Assembly: GCA_947177445.1 (NCBI GenBank)
Contig: CAMWUL010000005.1
Span: 1-64,000, forward strand
DNA: 64,000 nt
Direction: 5' to 3'
DNA from: an uncultured Lachnospiraceae bacterium
GTDB lineage: Bacteria > Bacillota > Clostridia > Lachnospirales > Lachnospiraceae
The number at the start of each line of letters is the position of its first letter. The first letter of the stretch is position 1. Position numbers and translations under genes: made by a program. This document shows positions 25,573 through 32,807 of this stretch, piece by piece. The notes below the pieces were generated by a model that saw nothing but the letters and a program-made list of their open reading frames with translations, made no database searches and had not been told where the DNA came from.

Positions 25573-26928
25573 ATGAGGAGAAGAACGGCAGCTGTAATTC
25601 TGGCGGTGGTGCTGGCTTTGGCGGGCTGTGCAAAAACAGATCACGCAGAGGGAGACGGCATGACGGAAGGAAGCGGCGCGGGAGCGGAAGATTCAGGCAG
25701 CGCGAACGGCGGGAACACGGGCGGAAGTGGGGAAGGCAGCGCAGAAGAATATGCTTCGGAGGAAGGAGAAGCCGGGGCGGAAGGGGATGAGACGGCACAA
25801 TATGAGATCGTGAAGGTGCCGGACTGGAAGGAAGTGGAGATCCCGGAGAGTGAGGCTCTGGCCTTCGTGGAGGACATGCAGCTGGGCTGGAGCCTGGGCA
25901 ACACCTTTGACGCATCCAACTGTAATGCGGCAAATGAGCTTGACTATGAGAAGGCCTGGAATGGCGTGATGACGGAAAAGGAGATGATCCACGCGGTGGC
26001 GGAAGCGGGCTTTCGAACCATCCGCATTCCGGTTTCGTGGCACAACCATGTGGACGAGAATGACCAGATCAGCCAGGCGTGGATGAACCGCGTCCAGGAG
26101 GTTGTGGACTGGGCGGTGGAGGAAGAATTGTATGTGATCCTGAATATTCACCACGATAATGAGGAGGGCTTTTTGTACCCCTCCTATGACCAGCTGGAGC
26201 GGTCAAAAGAATATGTGGGGAATGTGTGGGGGCAGATCGCGGAGCGGTTTGCGGACTATGACGAAAAGCTGATTTTTGAGGTGATGAATGAGCCCAGACA
26301 GGTGGAGACGGATCATGAGTGGTGGATTAATGTAAATACAGAGACGGGCAAGGAGTGCATAGACGCGGTGAATCAGCTGAATCAGGCAGGGGTGGATGCG
26401 ATCCGTGGAAATGGAGAAGGCTATAATTCTTCTCGTTATATCATGGTTCCCGGATATTGCGCGTCACCTGAATTCGCCCTGGCGGATGGTTTTGTACTGC
26501 CTGTGGATACCGGCATTGCCCAGAACAGGATTCTGGTGTCGGTTCATGCCTATACTCCCTACAATTTTGCGTTGGCGGGGGAGAATGACCAAAACAGCAC
26601 GGATGCTTTTTCCGTTTCAGACAGCAAGGGGACGGGGGATATTGATTCTTTTATGTTCAGACTCTATGAGAAGTATGTATCCAAGGGAATCGGTGTGGTC
26701 ATCGGGGAGTTCGGCGCAAGGGCGAAGCAGAACAATGTGGAGGCGCGGAAGGAATATGCCGCTTATTATGTGGCGGCAGCCAGACATTATGGTATGACTG
26801 CGTGCTGGTGGGACAATAATGCCTTTGGAGGCAGCGGAGAGAATTTCGGGCTTCTGCGCAGACTCAAAAGCGAGTTCCTTTTCCCGGAGATTGTAGCGCA
26901 GATGGTGTATTACAGCGAGAATAGATAA
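25573..26928 (+). CDS. Lipoprotein GH5 endo-glycanase
   Basis: 451 residues. Lipoprotein signal (LAVVLALAGC) and an acidic Gly/Ser linker to about residue 85 place it on the cell surface. The GH5 domain opens with LGWSLGNTFDA, has IRIPVSWHNH and NIHHDN, the acid/base Glu240 in MNEPR and the nucleophile Glu379 in IGEFGA; WWDNN follows. The pattern is that of GH5_4-type endo-beta-1,4-glucanases/mannanases. With GH26 it is a candidate for extracellular cleavage of (gluco)mannan. Starts after GGAGGCAAAG. Confidence 0.87.
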   Translation: MRRRTAAVILAVVLALAGCAKTDHAEGDGMTEGSGAGAEDSGSANGGNTGGSGEGSAEEYASEEGEAGAEGDETAQYEIVKVPDWKEVEIPESEALAFVEDMQLGWSLGNTFDASNCNAANELDYEKAWNGVMTEKEMIHAVAEAGFRTIRIPVSWHNHVDENDQISQAWMNRVQEVVDWAVEEELYVILNIHHDNEEGFLYPSYDQLERSKEYVGNVWGQIAERFADYDEKLIFEVMNEPRQVETDHEWWINVNTETGKECIDAVNQLNQAGVDAIRGNGEGYNSSRYIMVPGYCASPEFALADGFVLPVDTGIAQNRILVSVHAYTPYNFALAGENDQNSTDAFSVSDSKGTGDIDSFMFRLYEKYVSKGIGVVIGEFGARAKQNNVEARKEYAAYYVAAARHYGMTACWWDNNAFGGSGENFGLLRRLKSEFLFPEIVAQMVYYSENR

Positions 26929-27044
26929 GCAGACATATCTTTAAAATCGATTAAATGTGTGTTAAAATACAAAATTGATTTGTGGATTTTAGCTATTTTA
27001 AAATCATGAAATTTCCCCTATTATAAGTATGGAAGAAGGGAGAG

Positions 27045-29276
27045 ATGAGTGACATGAATATTTCGTATGACGAGAAAACGAGAATTTTTAAGCTGGATAC
27101 AGCCCGCACCAGCTATCTGATTGGAATCGTGGATGATGAGGGCTTTATTGGTCATGTGTATTATGGGAAGATCATCAGTGACAGCAGTGCCTCATATTTG
27201 ATGCGGACAGGGGAGGCACCTTTTGTACCCTCCCAAAACAGCAGGGACAGAAGCTCCTTCTTCGATGCCTTCCCCATGGAGTTTCCCAGCTGCAACACAG
27301 GGGACTACAGGGAGAGCGCAATAGAGCTGCTGGATGCCAGGGGACATAATGGCGTTGAAATCGTGTATCAGGCGCACCGGATCCTGAAAGGCAAGCCGGG
27401 CCTTTCGGGGCTGCCTGCTACCTTCGGCGGCGAGACGGAGTGCATGACCCTGGAGATCGACGGGATGGACAAGGTGCTGGGGCTTAAAGTAACATTGCGC
27501 TACAGTATCTTTGAGGATGTGGATGTGGTGGCCAGGAGTGTGTCTGTGAAAAATATGTCAGAAGAAAGTTTTTTTCTCACCAGACTGATGTCCGCCAGCA
27601 TTGACATGGATCAGGAGGATTACCGCCTGCTGACTCTTCATGGCTCATGGGCCAGGGAACGGCATATGGAATCCCGGGAGATTGGCTGCGGGAAGACAAG
27701 TGTGGGCTCCACGAGAGGTGAGTCCTCCCATCAGGAGCATCCCTTTATGGCGCTGGTATCTGAGACAGCTGCCCAGGAGCGAGGCAGCGTTTACGGCTTT
27801 CATTTTATATATTCCGGCAACTTTATTGCTCAGGTGGAGAGGACCCAGTTTGACAGTCTTCGGGTGCAGATGGGAATTCACCCGAAGAATTTCTGTTATC
27901 AGGTGAAGCCGGGAGAAGTGTTCCAGGCACCGGAGGTGATTCTGACATACTCTGACGAGGGGCTGGGGGGGATGAGCAGAACTCTTCATGATCTGTACCG
28001 GAACCATTTGATCAGAAGTCCTTATAAGGATAAAAAGCGTCCCATACTCATTAACAACTGGGAAGCCACTTATTTTAACTTTAACACGGAAAAGCTGCTG
28101 GATATTGCCAGAGAGGCCAGGAAGGCCGGCATCGAGATGCTGGTTATGGACGACGGCTGGTTTGGCCGCCGGAATGATGACAATACCAGCCTGGGTGACT
28201 GGAAGGTGAATGAAGAGAAGCTGAAGGGCGGCTTAAAGCCTCTGGTGGATCAGGTGAACCGGATTGGCTTGAAATTCGGCATCTGGTTTGAGCCGGAGAT
28301 GGTGTCTCCGGATTCTGATCTGTACCGGACCCACCCGGACTGGGCGATTGCCATACCGGGCCGTACTCCCTGCCGCTCCAGGAATCAGTTCGTCCTGGAT
28401 CTGACCAGGCGGGAGGTGCTGGAGTATGTCTACAACTCTGTGGCGGAGGTGCTGCACAGCGCCAATATCGAGTATGTGAAATGGGACATGAACCGTCAGC
28501 TTACGGATCTGGGCAGTCTGTATCTGGGCCGTGAGAATCAGGGCGAGCTCAGCCACCGTTATGTGCTGGCGGTGTATGAGCTGCAGGAGAGACTTATAAA
28601 GGAGTTCCCTGATCTGCTTCTGGAGAACTGCTCCGGCGGCGGTGCAAGGTTCGATCCGGGTATGCTTTATTACAGTCCGCAGATCTGGTGTTCTGATGAT
28701 ACGGATGCCATTGAGCGTCTGGTCATCCAGGAGGGGACGGCGTTGATTTATCCTCTTTCCGCCATAGGCGCCCATGTGTCGGATTGCCCCAACCATACAG
28801 TGGGCAGGAGTACGCCCTTTTCTACCAGAGGGAACGTGGCACTGGCGGGGACTTTCGGCTATGAGCTGGATATTACGAAGATTTCTGAAGAAGACAAGGC
28901 GCAGATTCCGGAGCAGGTGGCCCTGTACCATAGATACAATGACCTGGTAAGAGAGGGAGACTACTATCGTATTGCCTCATATCGGCAGAACCATTTCTAT
29001 GACTGCTGGGCGGTGGTGTCTAAGGATAAGAAAGAGGCGCTGGTCACATTTGTGCAGGTGCTCAGGCGTCCGAATCATCACAGCAGGATGATAAAGCTGA
29101 AAGGGCTGAATCCTGAGATGCGGTACAAAGTCTGTGAAGGGACAAATCCGGATGAAGGGGTGGGATGTGTGTACTATGGGGATACCCTGATGAACGCCGG
29201 AATTCCAATGGAAGAAATGTGGGGGGATTGTCAGTCCAGACTGATCTTTCTTGCGGCAGAAGGGAGCGGCGTATGA
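27045..29276 (+). CDS. GH36 alpha-galactosidase
   Basis: 743 residues, the length of bacterial group I GH36 enzymes. The nucleophile Asp481 is in VKWDMNR, the acid/base Asp551 in WCSDDTDAIER, and MDDGWFGRRNDD and NCSGGGARFDPGML are signature blocks. There is no signal peptide, so it would remove alpha-1,6-galactose from imported galactomannan oligosaccharides. ATG 27045 abuts the GGGAGAG; ATG 27054 is the better-spaced alternative. It overlaps the LacI gene by 4 bp. The 116-bp gap upstream is AT-rich, with TATAAG as a possible -10. Confidence 0.93.
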   Translation: MSDMNISYDEKTRIFKLDTARTSYLIGIVDDEGFIGHVYYGKIISDSSASYLMRTGEAPFVPSQNSRDRSSFFDAFPMEFPSCNTGDYRESAIELLDARGHNGVEIVYQAHRILKGKPGLSGLPATFGGETECMTLEIDGMDKVLGLKVTLRYSIFEDVDVVARSVSVKNMSEESFFLTRLMSASIDMDQEDYRLLTLHGSWARERHMESREIGCGKTSVGSTRGESSHQEHPFMALVSETAAQERGSVYGFHFIYSGNFIAQVERTQFDSLRVQMGIHPKNFCYQVKPGEVFQAPEVILTYSDEGLGGMSRTLHDLYRNHLIRSPYKDKKRPILINNWEATYFNFNTEKLLDIAREARKAGIEMLVMDDGWFGRRNDDNTSLGDWKVNEEKLKGGLKPLVDQVNRIGLKFGIWFEPEMVSPDSDLYRTHPDWAIAIPGRTPCRSRNQFVLDLTRREVLEYVYNSVAEVLHSANIEYVKWDMNRQLTDLGSLYLGRENQGELSHRYVLAVYELQERLIKEFPDLLLENCSGGGARFDPGMLYYSPQIWCSDDTDAIERLVIQEGTALIYPLSAIGAHVSDCPNHTVGRSTPFSTRGNVALAGTFGYELDITKISEEDKAQIPEQVALYHRYNDLVREGDYYRIASYRQNHFYDCWAVVSKDKKEALVTFVQVLRRPNHHSRMIKLKGLNPEMRYKVCEGTNPDEGVGCVYYGDTLMNAGIPMEEMWGDCQSRLIFLAAEGSGV

Positions 29277-30298
29277 CAAAATCGGTAAAACTTGCGGATA
29301 TCGCACAGAAGGTGGGAGTCAGCGTGGTAACTGTCTCCAAGGCGCTGTCCGACCAGAAGGGCGTCAGCGAGGAGATGCGTGAGAGAATAAAGAAGCTGGC
29401 GGAAGAGATGGGATACAGGCCGCCCTCCGCGGTGAAAAAGGAATCTGCCAAGCCGCGGAGCTACAATATTGGCGTGCTGATAGAGGAAGAATACCTGGAC
29501 AATTACGAATCCTTCTACTGGAAGATCTATCAGCAGATATCCATCTATGCCCTGCAGCAGGAATGCTTTGCCATGATGGAAGTGGTGAGCGGTTCTATGG
29601 AGGAGCAGATGGAGCTGCCGAAGCTGGTAAGGGAGCGTAAGGCTCACGGCATCATTGTCTTGGGCAGGATGCCGGACAGATATTTAAAGCTGCTGAAGGA
29701 GGACGAATCTGTCCCTGTGGTATACATTGATTTTACAGACGATGATCCGGACACGGATGCGGTAGTTTCCGACAGCTATTATGGTGCCTGCCGCCTGGTT
29801 AATTATCTCATCGGACAGGGACATACCAGGATTGCTTATGTGGGAACGCTGCTGGCTACCAGTTCTATCACGGACAGGTATTTCGGCTATGCGAAGGCGC
29901 TGATGGAGCATGATATTCCTCAGAGGGAGGACTGGAGGTTGGACGACAGACATGTGTCCAGCGGTTTTATTCAGGAGGGGTTGATGCAGATACCGGAGGA
30001 AATGCCTACCGCATTTTTCTGCAACTGTGACCTGACGGCAGGCAAGCTGATCCAGAAATTGCGTCAGGGAGGCTATCAGGTGCCTGAGGATATTTCCGTG
30101 GTGGGCTTCGACAACTATATCTATCCGGGAGTCTGTGACTTAGGGATCACCACCTATGAGGTGGATCAGGCAGAGATGGCGGCCCAGGCGGTGAAGATAC
30201 TGATAAAACGGATGGGAAACGAAGTAGACCGTCCCAGAACTTATATGGTTGAAGGCCGTATTGTTGTAAAGGATAGCGTAAAGAAAATAGAAAGTTAA
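29273..30298 (+). CDS. LacI-family regulator of the mannan locus
   Basis: 341 residues. Helix-turn-helix and hinge at the N terminus: VKLADIAQKVGVSVVTVSKALSDQKGVSEEMRERI; then a periplasmic-binding-like effector domain (VPVVYIDF, GHTRIAYVG, DISVVGFDNY). True start is ATG 29273 in an ATGA overlap with GH36; the track start lies inside that gene. It should repress mannan genes until an oligosaccharide binds. Two palindromes ahead of the GH26 operon are candidate sites. Confidence 0.92.
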   Translation: MTKSVKLADIAQKVGVSVVTVSKALSDQKGVSEEMRERIKKLAEEMGYRPPSAVKKESAKPRSYNIGVLIEEEYLDNYESFYWKIYQQISIYALQQECFAMMEVVSGSMEEQMELPKLVRERKAHGIIVLGRMPDRYLKLLKEDESVPVVYIDFTDDDPDTDAVVSDSYYGACRLVNYLIGQGHTRIAYVGTLLATSSITDRYFGYAKALMEHDIPQREDWRLDDRHVSSGFIQEGLMQIPEEMPTAFFCNCDLTAGKLIQKLRQGGYQVPEDISVVGFDNYIYPGVCDLGITTYEVDQAEMAAQAVKILIKRMGNEVDRPRTYMVEGRIVVKDSVKKIES

Positions 30299-30322
30299 AA
30301 TTGGCTAAATTTAATCAACGCG

Positions 30323-30359
30323 AAAATGCCGGTTTCTCAGGAGTGGGAAATCGGCATTT
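30323..30359 (+). terminator. Terminator after LacI gene
   Basis: The arms AAATGCCG and CGGCATTT, extended by GTTTC/GAAAT pairing, lie 25 bp after the stop codon, followed by TGTGTATTTG. It separates the esterase-GH5-GH36-lacI block from the GH26 unit. Confidence 0.7.
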
Positions 30360-30431
30360 GTGTATTTGTCACAAAAATATGGGCGTAAAATTGGTAACAT
30401 GGTAGAAATAACCAAATAATAACATAAAAAG

Positions 30432-30447
30432 GTTGAATTAATTTAAC
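30432..30447. promoter_or_regulatory. Candidate LacI operator GTTGAATTAATTTAAC
   Basis: A 16-bp near-palindrome (one mismatched pair) about 80 bp before the GH26 start. Size and AT-centred symmetry fit LacI-family sites. TTGGTA and AATAAT 18 bp apart just upstream could be the promoter it controls. Confidence 0.5.
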
Positions 30448-30460
30448 AAGAGGTTTATTA

Positions 30461-30480
30461 TTAGCTTAATAAGAAGCTAA
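30461..30480. promoter_or_regulatory. Inverted repeat TTAGCTT-N6-AAGCTAA
   Basis: Perfect 7-bp arms around a 6-bp centre, 46 bp upstream of the GH26 ATG. It may be a second regulator site or an mRNA leader hairpin. Confidence 0.5.
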
Positions 30481-30525
30481 ATTAAAGAGCGGATTTAGCA
30501 ATAAGCTTTTATGGGGAGCGCGGAT

Positions 30526-32031
30526 ATGAAAAGATGGAGGAGAACAGCGGCATATCTGATAGTGCTGGCTTTATCCGGCGGACAGCTTACAGGCTGTGGA
30601 CGTGATGTGCCCGGGGAGTCTGATGAAGCGGAGGAATTTACTGCGGAGGTCATCGCTGTCTATGAAGCGGAGGAGGCTGTCTTTGCGGGAAAGGTTCATG
30701 AGGAAATGGGCAAAGAGGAGTGCAGCGGAGGCGGATATGCCACCGGCTTCCAGGATGATGGGGATTCCTGCATGTTCAGTGTTGAGATACCTGAGGACGG
30801 CTTTTACGATCTGCAGTTTGGCAGCGCGGCCAGCGATTACAAGGAAAATTATGTGCATGTAGATGGAGAACCCATGGGGAATCTGGTGACGGACAGCAAG
30901 GCTTTTGCGGAGTCGGGAATCAGCAGAGTCTACATGACGGCCGGTGCCCATGAGGTTTCGGTTTTCAAGTTCTGGGGGTGGATTGACTTGGATTATCTGA
31001 AAATAATGACATCGAAGCCCATACCTGCCTCCACCTATCAGGTTTCCGCAGAGCTTGTCAATGAGAACGCTATTGATAACGCAAAGCGGCTGATGAGCTA
31101 TCTGGCGGACAACTATGGAACCAAAATTCTCTCCGGACAATACTGCGACACCGGAATCAACGGCAAAGAATTCCAGGTCATCAAAAAAGTGACCGAAAAG
31201 CTGCCGGCGGTGCTGGGATTGGATTTTATGGAATATACACCCTCCTTTGTGGAGCATGGAAGTACGGGACATTCCACGGATTTGGCTATTCAATGCTGGG
31301 AACAGGGGGGGATCGTAACCTTTTGCTGGCATTGGAATGCCCCGACGAAGTACCTGACCGGGAACTGGTACAGCGGTTTTTATACAGAATACACCAATCT
31401 GGATCTGGCAAAGGTGATGAACGGGGAGGATGCGGAAGGGTACGCTCTGCTGATGCAGGATATTGATGCAATTGCCAGTCAGCTATCCATTCTGCAGGAG
31501 GAGGGAGTCCCCGTCCTCTGGAGGCCTCTTCATGAGGCCAGCGGCGGCTGGTTCTGGTGGGGAGCCGCGGGGCCGGAAGCCTATATACAGCTCTACAGAC
31601 TGCTCTATGACAGGCTGGTCAACGAACATGGGCTGAATAACTTGATCTGGGTTTGGAACGGCCAGGACAAGGACTGGTATCCCGGGGATGAGTACGTTGA
31701 CATCATCGGCGAGGACATTTATCCCGGAGAGCGGGTGTACACTTCCCAGGTCAATAAGTATTTGGAGGCGGTGGAATACACAGAGGCAGGGAAGATGGTG
31801 GTTCTCTCGGAGAATGGCTGTGTGTTCGACCCGGATCTGGCGGTGAGAGACGGAGCTATGTGGGGGTTCTGGTGTACATGGAGCGGTGAATTTGTGGCAA
31901 AGGACACAGCCGTTTTCACCTACAGCGATCAGTACACGGAAAGCGACGCACTGAAGCGCTTCTATGAGGCAGAGGTGGTAGTTACTCTGGATGAGCTGCC
32001 CAATCTGAAAGAATATCCGATCCGGAATTAA
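30526..32031 (+). CDS. Lipoprotein GH26 beta-mannanase with CBM
   Basis: 501 residues. Lipoprotein signal (LTGC), then a beta-sandwich domain at about residues 35-165 (YEAEEAVFAG...AGAHEVSVFKFWGWIDLDYLKI) of the CBM35/CBM23-like type, then the GH26 catalytic domain. Acid/base Glu337 lies in RPLHEASGGWFWWG and nucleophile Glu429 in LSENG; FCWHWNAP and WVWNGQDKDWYPGD are family blocks. It would hydrolyse beta-1,4-mannan on the cell surface. ATG 30526 is favoured over 30511 by the GGGGAG spacing. First gene of the central operon. Confidence 0.93.
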   Translation: MKRWRRTAAYLIVLALSGGQLTGCGRDVPGESDEAEEFTAEVIAVYEAEEAVFAGKVHEEMGKEECSGGGYATGFQDDGDSCMFSVEIPEDGFYDLQFGSAASDYKENYVHVDGEPMGNLVTDSKAFAESGISRVYMTAGAHEVSVFKFWGWIDLDYLKIMTSKPIPASTYQVSAELVNENAIDNAKRLMSYLADNYGTKILSGQYCDTGINGKEFQVIKKVTEKLPAVLGLDFMEYTPSFVEHGSTGHSTDLAIQCWEQGGIVTFCWHWNAPTKYLTGNWYSGFYTEYTNLDLAKVMNGEDAEGYALLMQDIDAIASQLSILQEEGVPVLWRPLHEASGGWFWWGAAGPEAYIQLYRLLYDRLVNEHGLNNLIWVWNGQDKDWYPGDEYVDIIGEDIYPGERVYTSQVNKYLEAVEYTEAGKMVVLSENGCVFDPDLAVRDGAMWGFWCTWSGEFVAKDTAVFTYSDQYTESDALKRFYEAEVVVTLDELPNLKEYPIRN

Positions 32032-32088
32032 GGAGTCGGGCACCAGACATGGAGAAAGAGAGTATCTGAAAATGGTTCGGAAGAAGCG

Positions 32089-32775
32089 ATGGGATACGGG
32101 GGAAATGGCAGGGGTATGAAGAAAAAGAATTCCGGCGGCCTGCTGGCCAATGAAGGAAAAATCGTAGGTCTGCTGAACAAATCGGGGGAGATCATTCTGC
32201 TGAATATGGCTTTTCTGCTGTGCTGCCTGCCGGTCGTTACCATAGGGCCGGCCCTGGCTTCACTGTATTATGCCACCATGAAGAGCATCCGGCGGGAGCG
32301 AGGGTATCCGGTGCGGGAGTTTTTCTCATCTGTGAGGAGGACGCTTAAAAAAGGAATTCTGCTTACTTTGCTGGCTGCCGCCTGGCTGGGATGTCTGTTC
32401 TTCGGCAGGTATTACGCCAGGACGGGGCAGTGGAAGGCGTCGCCGGGTGCAGGGCTGTATGATGCGTTCATCATCGTCAGTATCTGTGTATTGATTTACA
32501 TTTTTCCGGTGCTTTCCAGGTTCGAGATGAAGCTGACCGGAATCATAAAGCTCAGCTTTCTGATGAGCATACGATTCCTGCCGTTGACGGTTATCAGCAT
32601 TGCAGGCTTGGCGGCGGGAGTTTTACTGATGATTTACGTTCTTCCGATTCCCTGCATTTTCTTTGTGCCGGGACTGTGGTGTCTGGCGCTGACCTTTTTG
32701 ACAGAGAGGGCGCTGCAGGCCTATACGCCTGAGGCGGGGCCGGGAGAAGAACAATGGTTTGACAAAGAGCCTTAA
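32089..32775 (+). CDS. DUF624 (YesL-like) membrane protein
   Basis: 228 residues with five or so membrane segments. The LLNMAFLLCCLPVVTIGPALASLYYATM block is the signature of DUF624/YesL proteins, which almost always accompany Firmicutes carbohydrate ABC importers and are of unknown role. ATG 32089 lacks a strong RBS; the later ATG 32116 (MKKKNSGG), which follows GGCAGGGGT, may be the true start. Confidence 0.85.
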   Translation: MGYGGNGRGMKKKNSGGLLANEGKIVGLLNKSGEIILLNMAFLLCCLPVVTIGPALASLYYATMKSIRRERGYPVREFFSSVRRTLKKGILLTLLAAAWLGCLFFGRYYARTGQWKASPGAGLYDAFIIVSICVLIYIFPVLSRFEMKLTGIIKLSFLMSIRFLPLTVISIAGLAAGVLLMIYVLPIPCIFFVPGLWCLALTFLTERALQAYTPEAGPGEEQWFDKEP

Positions 32776-32807
32776 AATATGTGCATGGCGCGGAAAAGGG
32801 GAAAACA

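Noticed and set aside
29165-29272. Upstream extension of the LacI ORF
   Set aside because: It lies in the GH36 gene in another frame; the helix-turn-helix begins properly at ATG 29273 in an ATGA overlap.
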